In this document: in pieces, positions 42,802 through 51,835 of the stretch
Layout of the letters: each line of letters begins with the position of its first letter
How positions within the stretch are numbered: position 1 is the stretch's first letter
NCBI GenBank assembly: GCA_964291335.2
Contig: OZ219748.1
Span: 496,001 to 560,000, forward strand
DNA: 64,000 nt
DNA from: G964291335 sp964291335
GTDB taxonomy: Bacteria > Chloroflexota > Dehalococcoidia > Lucifugimonadales > UBA3495
Direction: 5' to 3'
The notes under the pieces: generated by a model
Databases searched by the model: none
Told to the model about the DNA's origin: nothing
The model's input: the letters and a program-made list of their open reading frames with translations, nothing else
Position numbers and translations under genes: made by a program

Positions 42802-44370
42802 TTATCCCGGCCCGGTCAGGCGGGCAATGCCCCGCATAGTGGGGCCGCCATTGCTCATCCGCTTGGCCTGCATTGGCTGCCCTTTGCCGCAATTGGGTAT
42901 GGGATTGACCCGCAGGTCATTGCCTACCGCATCAATGGAATGGAAGTAATTTCGGGAATCGGCAGTTATGCCGCCATCCCGGTACAGCTGGCCCAGCCGT
43001 CCATTTTTTATTTCATACACCTTAACCGCCGTGATACGAAAGTTCTCCCGGGATTCTGAGATGGAGGGGGTACGGTGGCCCGCAACATAGTAACCCTGGT
43101 CCACCTCGCCGATAATATCCTCGGGGGGCCGGTCACCGGAGGCGAAAATGGTGTTGGTCATACGGACAAGCGGAGCCAGGTGCGCTTCGGTGGCTCTGGC
43201 CGAGCCGTTGGGCGTTACGCCCAGCAACGCCGCCGTTTGCCGGCTATTCAGAAACTCCTCCAAAATCCCGTTTCTGATGATGTAAGCCCGGCGGGCGGGC
43301 GTGCCTTCGTGGTCGAAAAGGAAAGAGCCGTACCCCTCCATCAGCGGATCCGAAAGGGCGGATACCAGCGGGGAGGCAATTTGCCGGCCTGCCTGGTTAT
43401 CCTGCAAGTTCTTCAGGAACCAGGAACGCCCGGCGTAGGCTGTTTCGTACTTCAGCGCCCGGTCCAGCTCCGCAGGGTGCCCCACCAATTCGTGCACCAG
43501 CAAGGTATTGAAATGAGGGTCGGTTACCACCGAAACTTCCCGCTCCGGTGGCCGCAGCGGTGGCGCTGCTGACACTTCAGCCGCATCGGCGCCCAACTTG
43601 CGGCAAAAATCCAGGTAATCGGGCAAAACTATGGGCCCGTTTGCATAGCCTTCAGTCAGAACCTCCCAGCCCCGCTGGTGTCCGGTAAAGTCATACAGTT
43701 CATAGTTGCCGTACTGGCTGCCGCAGATGACCATGGCAAAGCCTTCGGTCTGAGCAAAGGACTGGTCAATGTCAGCGCCGTCGGAACTGAAAAACAGCTC
43801 CCGCAACAGGAAAGCGCTGACGGCGGCGGCGGTGAACACGATGCGTTCGCTTTGCGCCTGCACCGTCTGACAGCCGGCTACGGCCATTCCGGAAGTTTCG
43901 GCCAGGGACACGCGGCGGGGGTCATTCACATAGACGGCCGGCGCGGAGTATTCCGCTACGGGCACCCGGGCCAGGAAGGTATCATCCAGGCTGGCCCCGA
44001 CATTGGGGAAACGCCTTTTGGTTTGCGCTTTTTGTCGAGCGTTGGCCCGCGCCCGCTGGTGGGCCTGACGAATGCCCTCCTGCACCAACCCCTCAAGGTT
44101 TACCAGGTCTGCCGCCCCCAGAATCTGACCATAATAGCCGGCGGCGGACATACGGTAGTCGGCGATGACGCGTACGCCAAAACTGAAAGCGGTATCCTCA
44201 CCGCTGGCCCTTTCCATGCCGTTCTCGGCATAGGCGCCCCTCTCCTCGCGCACTTGTATTCGCAAATCGCAGTAACGCATACCGGGCAGCCGTTTGGCCC
44301 ACTCGGCCACCAGCGAGCGCAGGTTCTCCCGCACGCCTTCCAGCGTCTCAACGGTTATGTTAGGAGACAT
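42802..44370 (-). CDS. TldD-type metalloprotease subunit
   Basis: 522 residues. The catalytic HExxxH site is HELVGHPAE (around residue 290), with the usual Gly and a later Cys or Glu ligand. TldD-TldE acts on small modified peptides and CcdA-type antitoxins in Escherichia coli. The gene pair here is split by a CBS gene: tldD first, then CBS, then tldE. The gap from tldD to the CBS gene is 158 bp. A possible promoter could lie there, but I found no strong box. Confidence 0.88.
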   Translation of the reverse strand: MSPNITVETLEGVRENLRSLVAEWAKRLPGMRYCDLRIQVREERGAYAENGMERASGEDTAFSFGVRVIADYRMSAAGYYGQILGAADLVNLEGLVQEGIRQAHQRARANARQKAQTKRRFPNVGASLDDTFLARVPVAEYSAPAVYVNDPRRVSLAETSGMAVAGCQTVQAQSERIVFTAAAVSAFLLRELFFSSDGADIDQSFAQTEGFAMVICGSQYGNYELYDFTGHQRGWEVLTEGYANGPIVLPDYLDFCRKLGADAAEVSAAPPLRPPEREVSVVTDPHFNTLLVHELVGHPAELDRALKYETAYAGRSWFLKNLQDNQAGRQIASPLVSALSDPLMEGYGSFLFDHEGTPARRAYIIRNGILEEFLNSRQTAALLGVTPNGSARATEAHLAPLVRMTNTIFASGDRPPEDIIGEVDQGYYVAGHRTPSISESRENFRITAVKVYEIKNGRLGQLYRDGGITADSRNYFHSIDAVGNDLRVNPIPNCGKGQPMQAKRMSNGGPTMRGIARLTGPG

Positions 44371-44424
44371 AGTCTATTCCCGGTATGCTCAAGGCATTAT
44401 TTCCAACAAGGAGCGGCAACCGGT

Positions 44425-45027
44425 TCAGCCGGATGATTCAAGCCGGGGTTGATGGGTAAAGAAATCCTTGATGATTGAAAACTCTCCGGCAAGGTAAGCC
44501 TGACCCTGTTCTAATGACCGAAGCCGCTCGTCCATCAGGGAAAATTGCTGGCCAATTTCCGCACGGAAGGCCGCAAACTGCTGGTTCGTTTCCGCACGAA
44601 AGGCCGCAAACTGCTGGTCGATTTCCACCCGGAAGGCCGCAAACTGCTGGTCGATTTCCACCCGGAAGGCCGCAAACTGCTGGTCCGTTTCCGCTCGGAA
44701 GGCCGCAAACTGCTGGTCCGTTTCCGCTCGGAAGGCCGCAAACTGCTGGTTAGTCTCCGCTCGGAAGGCGTCAAACTGCTGGTCGATTTCCACCCGGAAG
44801 GCCGCAAACTGCTGGTTAGTCTCTGCACGGAAATCGGCAAACTGTTGCCTGGTTTCCACGCGTAGTTCTTTCACCTGCGTTTCCAGGTTGTCAATACGCG
44901 CATTGGTACGGCTTTCCTGACGGGTTAACAAGGTCAGAAACATTCCGCCAAGGGCAATACCGACCAGTACCACAGTTACGCCAGTTCCAGCTATGGCCAC
45001 CATCAGCGGCATGGTGTCAGCTGACAT
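44425..45027 (-). CDS. Membrane-anchored coiled-coil protein of 11-residue repeats
   Basis: 200 residues. A single N-terminal helix (VAIAGTGVTVVLVGIALGGMFL) anchors it; then from about residue 60 to 169 come ten tandem 11-residue units of the pattern DQQFAAFRAET or NQQFAAFRVEI. An 11-residue period suits a hendecad coiled coil. The C-terminus is a short helix. Function unknown. Its start overlaps the end of the malic enzyme gene by 11 bp, so the two are translationally coupled. Confidence 0.8.
   Translation of the reverse strand: MSADTMPLMVAIAGTGVTVVLVGIALGGMFLTLLTRQESRTNARIDNLETQVKELRVETRQQFADFRAETNQQFAAFRVEIDQQFDAFRAETNQQFAAFRAETDQQFAAFRAETDQQFAAFRVEIDQQFAAFRVEIDQQFAAFRAETNQQFAAFRAEIGQQFSLMDERLRSLEQGQAYLAGEFSIIKDFFTHQPRLESSG
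44521..44850. repeat. 33-bp tandem repeat, ten units
   Basis: Ten consecutive 33-bp units encode the 11-residue repeats of the gene at 44425. The units differ at a few positions; the middle ones are nearly identical, so copy number could vary by slippage or recombination. Confidence 0.85.
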
Positions 45028-46210
45028 GAAACTCGCTCCTTGCCCGGTCAGTTCCCTGTCCCGGTTCTGACTGCCAGGCCTGGGCTACGGCGCGGGCTAC
45101 CGCTGGCACTACCTCGGGGTCCAGAGACCAGGGAATTATATGCTCTGGAGTGGGTTCAGCCACTAACCCGGCCAGCGCCTCTGAGGCCGCCAGTTTCATT
45201 CTGGTGGTTATCCGGGTGGCCCGGACGTCCAGCGCGCCGCGGAATACGCCAGGGAAAGCCAGGCTGTTATTTATCTGGTTGGGAAAGTCGCTGCGCCCGG
45301 TGCCGACCACCCTGGCCCCGGCAGCGGCGGCGTCATCCGGCCGGATTTCCGGCGTCGGGTTGGCGGCTGCCAGCACTATGGCATCCGCAGCCATGGAGCG
45401 CACCATGTCCCGGCTGACCGTATCGCCCACAGACAACCCGATAAACACGTCGGCCCCGCGCAAGGCCTCGGCCAGGTCGCCTTCCTGGTTGTCCGGGTTG
45501 GATATGTTCAGTATTCCCTGCTTGACCGGCGTCAGGTCGCTGCGGTTTCGGTGGACAATGCCCCGGCTGTCCACCAGGATGGTGTTCCTGGCGCCGTAAT
45601 CGGCCAAAAGCCTGGCTGAAGCAATACCCCCGGCCCCAGCCCCGGCAAAGACTATTTTAACATCTTTAATGTGCTTACCCACGACCGAAGTGGCGTTAAT
45701 GATGGAAGCCAGCACGACGATGGAAGTGCCATGCTGGTCATCGTGGAATACCGGAATGCCCAAATCCTGCAAGCAATCCTCAATTTCAAAGCAGCGGGGT
45801 GCGGCAATATCCTCCAGGTTAATGCCGCCAAAGGATGGCGCAATGTTGCGAACCGTCTGGATTATGGATGCATTGTCCTGAGTGCCCAGACAAAGGGGGA
45901 AGGCGTCAATGTCCGCCAGGCCCTTGAACAGGATGGATTTGCCTTCCATCACCGCCAGGGCTGCCTCCGGCCCGACGTTGCCCAAGCCCAGCACCGCCGA
46001 ACCGTCCGATACCACCGCAACGGAGTTGCCCCGGTTGGTCAAGGCAAAGCTCTCTGACGGATCGTTGTGGATGGCCATGCTTACTGCCGCCACGCCTGGG
46101 GTGTAGGCAATGGACAGTTCCTCCATGGTTTCCACCTTCATTTTGGAGGCGATGCTTATCTTGCCTCGGCTGGCCCGGTGACGCTCAATTGCTTCCACTC
46201 CGTAATCCAT
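45017..46210 (-). CDS. NAD(P)-dependent malic enzyme
   Basis: 397 residues from ATG 46210 (or ATG 46228, six residues more). Malic enzyme oxidatively decarboxylates malate to pyruvate. The malate-site region YTPGVAAVSMAI, the LPLD-like KGLADIDAFPLCL, the metal-binding IPVFHDDQHGTSIV and the nucleotide loop FAGAGAGGIA are intact. It is the short, MaeB-N-terminal type, without a phosphotransacetylase domain. Whether it uses NAD or NADP cannot be told. With fumC (52871) it completes a fumarate to malate to pyruvate route. Confidence 0.92.
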   Translation of the reverse strand: MDYGVEAIERHRASRGKISIASKMKVETMEELSIAYTPGVAAVSMAIHNDPSESFALTNRGNSVAVVSDGSAVLGLGNVGPEAALAVMEGKSILFKGLADIDAFPLCLGTQDNASIIQTVRNIAPSFGGINLEDIAAPRCFEIEDCLQDLGIPVFHDDQHGTSIVVLASIINATSVVGKHIKDVKIVFAGAGAGGIASARLLADYGARNTILVDSRGIVHRNRSDLTPVKQGILNISNPDNQEGDLAEALRGADVFIGLSVGDTVSRDMVRSMAADAIVLAAANPTPEIRPDDAAAAGARVVGTGRSDFPNQINNSLAFPGVFRGALDVRATRITTRMKLAASEALAGLVAEPTPEHIIPWSLDPEVVPAVARAVAQAWQSEPGQGTDRARSEFHVS

Positions 46211-46427
46211 ACTCAACTGCCTCAGCATTTATCGATATCTTCCGGAAAAGACCGGCGTCGGTTGGCCCTTTGCTGACTTGCGCCGGCGGTAGGTACGACC
46301 GGGCAATTATAAACCCTGTGGCAAGCCAATGGAGCAATAGCTTGCCCCGGAGTAAAAATGCCCCGGCGGCCCCGAAAGTGAATATATACCCGAACTAACC
46401 GGCCAGCCGGTGGAGTTTCCTTTGCCT

Positions 46428-46943
46428 TTACCGTTGGCGGCGGTAGGTCAACTGGACTAATCCGGTTTCATACGCCTGGCAGTTGGTCAGCGCCAGGTTC
46501 CGTTGCGGCGTTGCCGGCGGAAACAGGAGCAAGCCTTCCCCCAGAATAACCGGGTGAATGGATAATACTATCCGGTCAATCAGGTCCAAACGCAGGAACT
46601 CTTTTATTACCTGCCCCCCGCCGATCAGCCACAGGTTTTTGGCTTGCGCGGCTTTCAGCCCGGTTACCAGGTCGTCAACCGGGCTGTCGGTGAATTCTAC
46701 CCGGGTGTCCCGTTGCCCGGCCCGGCTTCGGGAGAGGACGAAACCCTGAGTGCCGTGGTAGGGATAATCGCCAAAGGTAAGGATTTGCTCGTAGGTAATG
46801 CGGCCCATCAGCACGACTCCCACCTCGGCCATAAACTCGCTATAACCGTAGTCCTGGTCGTGAAACAGCCAGTCCACGCCGCCGTCGGAGCGGGCGATAT
46901 AGCCGTCAACGCTGGAGGCTATGAACAAGACTACTTCAGGCAT
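46428..46943 (-). CDS. Dihydrofolate reductase/RibD C-terminal family protein
   Basis: 171 residues. The RibD C-terminal/DHFR-like fold shows VVLFIASSVDGYIARSDG at the N-terminus, MGRITYEQIL, and LWLIGGGQVIKEFLRLDLIDR with the NADPH-binding GGG. Members reduce unknown small molecules; the family is not true DHFR. Its ATG is one base after the RDD gene stop, so they are coupled. Confidence 0.82.
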   Translation of the reverse strand: MPEVVLFIASSVDGYIARSDGGVDWLFHDQDYGYSEFMAEVGVVLMGRITYEQILTFGDYPYHGTQGFVLSRSRAGQRDTRVEFTDSPVDDLVTGLKAAQAKNLWLIGGGQVIKEFLRLDLIDRIVLSIHPVILGEGLLLFPPATPQRNLALTNCQAYETGLVQLTYRRQR

Positions 46944-46944
46944 C

Positions 46945-47820
46945 TCAGTCCCGGTTTCGCTGCCGCCGGATTACTACGGTGTCGCAGAGAAGGTCATGCA
47001 GCCCGCGCCGGTCTTGCCGAATGGCGACCACGAGAAAGATGAATCCAAATGTGAAGTTGGCTGAAATGGCGGTAAGCAGGTGGCGGGCCAGGGCGCGCCC
47101 GAAACCGACCCGGGAGCCATCGCTCCGCACCACATACAAGCCGAAAGCCCGCTTGCCCGCAGTGGTGGCCAGGTAACCAATCAACAGGGTGTCATAAAGC
47201 AAAGCGGCAATCATTACCAGAAACTGCAACCGCTCATAGCCGGGAGGCGGGTTGAGAATCTGAGCGAATTCGCTGGGCACTGGCTGCCCCAATGCTACCC
47301 AGCCCAGAACCAACGGGACGGCGACCACCAGGGAATCGATTAAGTAGGCCAGAAACCGCAGCCCGAAACCGCCGGGCGCTCCCAGGGCAAAAGCCGCCAG
47401 CGACGTCCGTGGGCTGGAAGTAGTGGCCGGGCCGCCCTGGCCCGCTATGAAGCTCCTTCCACACATTTCACAATAAGCCGCCTCCGCCTCGTTGACCTGG
47501 TGGCAATGGGGGCAAACCCGGGGCGGCGCCGAAGCGCGCTCTGCCTGGGCCGGGTCATTTTCACCTGCCGGCGCCGCCGACGGCTCCCGAGACGGCGCAG
47601 CGGGGGATTGGAGGCTTGACCGGTCGGGCGACGGCAGGTCGTCAGCTGCCCCCGACGCGGCAGCGCCGGCCGCCAGGTTTTGCCCGCAATTGCCGCAGAA
47701 GCGGTTGCCCGGAGAGTAAATGTTCTGACAGGCAGGACACCGGAGCCGCACGCCGGCGCCGCAAACCCGGCACACCTCTGCCCCCGGCGTTAGTTCTGCG
47801 CTGCATCGCTGACACTGCAT
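46945..47820 (-). CDS. RDD-family membrane protein with N-terminal zinc ribbons
   Basis: 291 residues from ATG 47820 after AGGGCAGC; TTG 47853 is the alternative. Three zinc-binding pairs (CQRC, CRVC, CPAC, CGNC, then CPHC, CEMC) lie around a Ser/Pro/Ala-rich linker, followed by an RDD domain with three helices: FLAYLIDSLVVAVPL, the KRAFGLYVVR loop with Arg and Asp, and a terminal helix. The RDD family includes an ion transporter; most members are unknown. Like the GT-C and propeller proteins of this window, it couples zinc ribbons to a membrane domain. Confidence 0.8.
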   Translation of the reverse strand: MQCQRCSAELTPGAEVCRVCGAGVRLRCPACQNIYSPGNRFCGNCGQNLAAGAAASGAADDLPSPDRSSLQSPAAPSREPSAAPAGENDPAQAERASAPPRVCPHCHQVNEAEAAYCEMCGRSFIAGQGGPATTSSPRTSLAAFALGAPGGFGLRFLAYLIDSLVVAVPLVLGWVALGQPVPSEFAQILNPPPGYERLQFLVMIAALLYDTLLIGYLATTAGKRAFGLYVVRSDGSRVGFGRALARHLLTAISANFTFGFIFLVVAIRQDRRGLHDLLCDTVVIRRQRNRD

Positions 47821-47958
47821 AAGCTGCCCTGCCTGGTTTGGGCCAGATGTCAATGGCCGGTTAACATCCGGGTTTTGCCGCCCTTAAGTCAGCGGCGGTT
47901 CCGGCGATGGTTGATTCATTTGACCGCAGGAAAGAAACCATGGGGCGGGCCGACGGGT

Positions 47959-49680
47959 TTATCGGGTTACTGCCCCTTCAGCGGCAGAGGAGACCAGTTT
48001 AGCGTACTTGGCTAACACGCCGGAAGTATATCTGGGGGCCAGGGGCCGCCAGGCGCTGCGCCGATCGGTGAACTCTTCCTCGGTCAAGCGCACATCCAGG
48101 CGCCGGTTGGGAATATCCAGGGTAATAATATCGCCTTCCTGCAGCAGGCCAATGGGGCCGCCCACTGCCGCTTCCGGCGCTACGTGGCCCACCATCGGCC
48201 CGTGGGAAGCGCCGGAGAAGCGCCCGTCGGTAACCAGGGCTACCGAATCCCCCAGGCCCTGACCAATGAGGGCGCCGGTTACCGCCAGCATTTCCCGCAT
48301 ACCCGGCCCACCTTTGGGCCCCTCATAGCGAATTACCACAATATCGCCAGGGTTTATTTCCCCCTGTTGAATGGACTGGAAGGCTGGCTCCTCCTGGTTG
48401 AAGACCCGGGCCGGCCCTTCGTAAACCTTTTCCTGGTGTCCGGCCACCTTGATTACTGCGCCGTCGGGCGACAGGTTGCCGCGTAAAACAGCCAGGCCGC
48501 CGGTAAGCCCCCGGGGATGATCCAATTGACTGATGACTGGCTGGTCGTCGCTGGTCGGCATGGCGGCAACGTTTTCGGCCAGGGTTTTGCCGGTAACCGT
48601 CATGGCGCCGCCATGCAAAAGCCCGGCTTGCAGCATCCGCTTGGCCACCAGAGAAACCCCCCCATAGCGGTGCAAGTCCGCCATTACGTAGTGACCGCCG
48701 GGACGCATATCGGCGATGTAAGGGGTGTTGCGACTGATACGGTCAAAGTCGTCCAGACTCAGATCCACCTCCGCTTCCCGGGCGATAGCCATCAGGTGCA
48801 GCACGGCGTTGGTTGAGCCGCCCATGGCCAGCACCACGGTAATAGCATTCTCAAAAGCTTGACGGGTAAGAATGTCCCGGGGGCGAAGATCATCTTCCAG
48901 CAGCCTCAGCATGGCCTGGCCGGACTTCCGGGCCATGACCGTTTTTTGCGAATCTACTGCCGGGATGGAAGCGTCGCCGGGGAGGGACATACCCATTATC
49001 TCTATGGCAGTGGACATGGTATTGGCGGTAAAGAGACCGGCGCAGGAACCCTCGCCGGGGCAGGCCACGCACTCCAGGGCAGTCAATTCGTCTCTGGTAA
49101 TACTGCCCTTGGCATAGGCCCCTACTGCCTCGAATACGTCCTGAATGTTCACGTCCCGTCCCTGGTAGTGGCCCGGCATAATGGTGCCGCCATAGATGAA
49201 AATGGACGGCACATTCAAGCGGGCAATGGCCATCATGCAGCCAGGCATATTCTTGTCGCAGCCGGCCACCGTAATCAGGCCATCCATGCGCTCCCCGAAA
49301 GTTACCACCTCAATTGAGTCGGCAATCACCTCCCGGCTGACCAGGGAAGCCTTCATCCCTTCAGTCCCCATGGAGATACCGTCGCTGACGGTGATGGTGC
49401 CAAACTCGAAGGGCGTGCCTTGCGCCTGCCGCACGCCCTCTTTGGCTGCCCGGGCAAACCGGGACAGGTGAACATTGCAGGGGGTAACGTCGCTGGCCAG
49501 GTTGGCAATGGCGATGAAGGGCTTTTCCAGGTCTTCCGGGGTTAAACCCATGGCCAGCAGCATGGCCCGAGCCGGGGCGCGCGCCGCCCCCAGGGTTACA
49601 TCGTTGCTGCGGTGTTTCATCCGCGCAATGACAGCAGCGTCTCGAGTAGAGGTTTGTGCGGTGTCGGCGGTGGTGGTCAC
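47959..49680 (-). CDS. ilvD: Dihydroxy-acid dehydratase
   Basis: 573 residues from GTG 49680 with AGGAGG upstream. IlvD makes the 2-keto acids of valine and isoleucine synthesis using an iron-sulfur cluster. The cluster cysteines are in DVTPCNVH, GCDKNMPGC and CPGEGSCAGLFTANTM; the last resembles the [2Fe-2S] form. It stands alone, without ilvB, ilvC or leu genes nearby. A TTGTAC-N17-TATAAT promoter precedes it. Confidence 0.95.
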   Translation of the reverse strand: MTTTADTAQTSTRDAAVIARMKHRSNDVTLGAARAPARAMLLAMGLTPEDLEKPFIAIANLASDVTPCNVHLSRFARAAKEGVRQAQGTPFEFGTITVSDGISMGTEGMKASLVSREVIADSIEVVTFGERMDGLITVAGCDKNMPGCMMAIARLNVPSIFIYGGTIMPGHYQGRDVNIQDVFEAVGAYAKGSITRDELTALECVACPGEGSCAGLFTANTMSTAIEIMGMSLPGDASIPAVDSQKTVMARKSGQAMLRLLEDDLRPRDILTRQAFENAITVVLAMGGSTNAVLHLMAIAREAEVDLSLDDFDRISRNTPYIADMRPGGHYVMADLHRYGGVSLVAKRMLQAGLLHGGAMTVTGKTLAENVAAMPTSDDQPVISQLDHPRGLTGGLAVLRGNLSPDGAVIKVAGHQEKVYEGPARVFNQEEPAFQSIQQGEINPGDIVVIRYEGPKGGPGMREMLAVTGALIGQGLGDSVALVTDGRFSGASHGPMVGHVAPEAAVGGPIGLLQEGDIITLDIPNRRLDVRLTEEEFTDRRSAWRPLAPRYTSGVLAKYAKLVSSAAEGAVTR

Positions 49681-49722
49681 AAAGCGCCTCCTGTTACGGT
49701 TAATCCCTGGGCCAGCAACCTG

Positions 49723-49751
49723 ATTATAGTCTGCCTGATATAGCGGTACAA
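49723..49751 (-). promoter_or_regulatory. Predicted promoter of ilvD
   Basis: On the minus strand TTGTAC (49751-49746) and TATAAT (49728-49723) are 17 bp apart, leaving a leader of about 35 nt to the GTG at 49680. Confidence 0.6.
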
Positions 49752-49904
49752 GGCAGAAAGCCGCTGCAAATATCGCCGCGTTTTACCTGCTTTCAAGGGG
49801 ATTGAGCAGCCGGAAAGCAATTCCCGGGGAAATGCCGGCAGACGGGCCGGTTGAACCAGGGAAACCCGGAGCTTTCGGCTGCGCTGGTATCGACCGGGCT
49901 GAAC

Positions 49905-51065
49905 TTACACGCCGCCCGTTTCCCCGCCAGTCGGGGAACTGACGGGGGGTTCCGCTGCCGGGGCTGGGTTGACCGCCCCGGTTTCCGCTGCGGCCGTCTC
50001 CTGGTTCCATTCTTCTACCAGGTACACGACTATATCTTTGCCCATGGCTACCAGGGGAGGCCCCAGGATGATTCCCCAAAGACCAAAATACTGGCTCGCT
50101 ATAGTGATGATTAGAATGACGGCGATGGGGTGTAAATGCAGGGCAGCGCTCTGAACGCGGGGCGCCAGAAGGGAATTCTCCAGCAGCTGTACGCCCAGAT
50201 AGAGTAAAATCACCCAGACCACCTTTTCCGGCGCAGTAGCCAGGGTTACCAGCACGCCTATGGCGCCGCCAATCCACGGGCCAATAATCGGAACCAGCTC
50301 GGTCAGCCCGGCCACTACACCCAGGACAAAGGCAAAGGGCACATCCAGGAGCAACAGCCCAATGCCGACAATTACGCCGACAATTATGCCGAGAACCAAC
50401 TGCCCCCGTATGTACCCGCCCAGGGTTCGGTCGGCAATGTCCAGTATGTTCTTCAGGTGGGTATTCAGGGCCCTCGGAAAGGGCGCGCCGAGGGAATCAC
50501 GGATTTTCCCTGAGTCTTTCATCAAGTAGAATACCAGTAACGGAGCGGTTGCCAGGCCGATAATGAAAGCCAGCGAACCGGAGATGACCGCAAAGGTCTG
50601 CCTGGCTACGGTCCAGGCAGCCCGACCCAAAACGCCGCCGGCGTCGGAAAGGGCTTGCTCTGCCTGTTCCCGGAGATTGTCGGGGATCAGGTCGGTGTAG
50701 TCAGCAATCCGTTCTTCAATAGTCATCCGGGCGGCGTTAAAGAAGGTGGGGAATTCGACAATAAACTGGCGTCCCTGATTGATGGTCGGGGGAATAACGG
50801 AAATCAGGACGCCAGCTATTATGCCCAGGCCGGCCAGGAAGATAATAGCGACGGCTATTCCCCGACTTAGTCCCGGCCAACGGCGCCGCCAGGGCATGGC
50901 CCTTTCCAGCAGTCGGGCTACCGGCAGCAGCACGTAGGCAATCAGCGCGCTAATGCCCAGGATAAGCAACGTACTGCCCAACCAGTACATTACGACCAGC
51001 GTGGTAACCACCACGAGCCCGGCGCTGACCAATGCGAGACGTTTGCGCTTCATGGTTGAACTCAT
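49905..51065 (-). CDS. AI-2E family transporter (PerM/YdiK-like)
   Basis: 386 residues, about eight helices in the pattern of the AI-2 exporter family: two N-terminal helices, a soluble middle, then PIIGPWIGGAIGVLVTLA and the C-terminal LGVQLLENSLLAPRVQSAALHLHPIAVIL with the final helices. The family includes putative permeases of many substrates; AI-2 itself is not assured. The C-terminus is a charged Glu/Ala/Pro tail. Start ATG 51065, with ATG 51053 possible. Confidence 0.85.
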   Translation of the reverse strand: MSSTMKRKRLALVSAGLVVVTTLVVMYWLGSTLLILGISALIAYVLLPVARLLERAMPWRRRWPGLSRGIAVAIIFLAGLGIIAGVLISVIPPTINQGRQFIVEFPTFFNAARMTIEERIADYTDLIPDNLREQAEQALSDAGGVLGRAAWTVARQTFAVISGSLAFIIGLATAPLLVFYLMKDSGKIRDSLGAPFPRALNTHLKNILDIADRTLGGYIRGQLVLGIIVGVIVGIGLLLLDVPFAFVLGVVAGLTELVPIIGPWIGGAIGVLVTLATAPEKVVWVILLYLGVQLLENSLLAPRVQSAALHLHPIAVILIITIASQYFGLWGIILGPPLVAMGKDIVVYLVEEWNQETAAAETGAVNPAPAAEPPVSSPTGGETGGV

Positions 51066-51379
51066 TCTTTGCTTGACCAGAGTGCGCAGTCAGGTAACTT
51101 CAGGCTGACCAACCGGAATGCCGGACGGCCCCATTATGCTGACCTTGCCGGTTCAGGTCAACTTGAATGCGTCAGGCGGGGCGACCAACGGCGGCGAGAA
51201 CCGGTCAGGCAAGTTAAACGGCATATACGCGCCCTGGCGCCCCTGCTTTGGGCGCAGAGAATATGCCGACGATTTGAGCTCCTGCGGCCTGAAATGCGGG
51301 GTTGCGTTGGGGGGCGATTTCTTGTAATCTTCAAGTTGCCCATTGCCAGCGGCCAAACTCACGAAGAAGGAAGGGAAGA
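51066..51379. other. Gap holding the structured leader of the nickel SOD gene
   Basis: 314 bp. A long inverted repeat at 51219-51268 is described separately. Nothing else coding is seen. Confidence 0.45.
51219..51268 (+). promoter_or_regulatory. Nested inverted repeats upstream of the nickel SOD gene
   Basis: An outer stem CGGCATAT (51219-51226) with ATATGCCG (51261-51268) encloses an inner stem GCGCCC (51237-51242) with GGGCGC (51250-51255), loop CTGCTTT. Both arms are perfect. It lies about 110 bp before sodN and could be a structured leader, an operator, or a terminator for a transcript coming from the left. It does not match a nickel-cobalt riboswitch that I could confirm. Confidence 0.4.
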
Positions 51380-51835
51380 ATGTTTAACCCACTCCGATGG
51401 TTGAAAATAGAAGAGGCGGAAGCCCATTGCGACATTCCCTGCGGCATTTATGACCCGATCGCGGCCAAGATAGCGGCGCAGACGGTTCAGAAGATGGTAT
51501 TGCGGATGCAGAGTCTTAAAGAGGGCGATGACCATCTGGCTTATGCCAATACCATGGCCCGTTATGTGGCAGTCAAGGAAGAGCATGCGGAGCTTTGCAA
51601 GCGGGAACTGCGTATTCTGTGGGCTGATTATGCCTGGCCGAACTTGCCGGAAGGTTTTGACCTGCACGGTTCTTTTAACGCCGCCCTTAAGCTGGCCGGC
51701 CGCTGCCGCCAGACGGTTGACATGGCCGCCTGCGAGGAACTGGTAGCAGCAGTGGATGAAATCGCCGCCGCTTTTTGGGCCACCAAAGGCGTGGAGTATA
51801 GCGACCCCAATGCCGCCGCCCGCTATGGCGCCTGA
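51380..51835 (+). CDS. sodN: Nickel-containing superoxide dismutase
   Basis: 151 residues from ATG 51380 after GGAAGG. The Ni-hook motif is His16-Cys-Asp-Ile-Pro-Cys-Gly-Ile-Tyr; Cys17 and Cys21 and the His amino end bind nickel after the first 15 residues (MFNPLRWLKIEEAEA) are removed, so His16 becomes residue 1 of the mature enzyme. It destroys superoxide in the cytoplasm. The usual processing peptidase gene sodX is not adjacent. Known NiSODs occur in actinomycetes, cyanobacteria and marine bacteria including SAR202. Confidence 0.95.
   Translation: MFNPLRWLKIEEAEAHCDIPCGIYDPIAAKIAAQTVQKMVLRMQSLKEGDDHLAYANTMARYVAVKEEHAELCKRELRILWADYAWPNLPEGFDLHGSFNAALKLAGRCRQTVDMAACEELVAAVDEIAAAFWATKGVEYSDPNAAARYGA

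Noticed and set aside
44521..44850. CRISPR array
   Set aside because: Contiguous 33-bp in-frame repeats without spacers; coding for a coiled coil. No other direct repeat series was seen.
44545..44865. Plus-strand repeat protein with EGRKLLV units
   Set aside because: It is the antisense of the 33-bp repeats of the coiled-coil gene; the minus-strand frame has a membrane helix and an overlap with malic enzyme.
24096..49740. Shared regulatory motif CCTGATATAG at coxM (24104-24113) and upstream of ilvD (49734-49743)
   Set aside because: Only ten bases match, the ilvD copy lacks the palindrome, and it falls in the promoter spacer by chance as easily.
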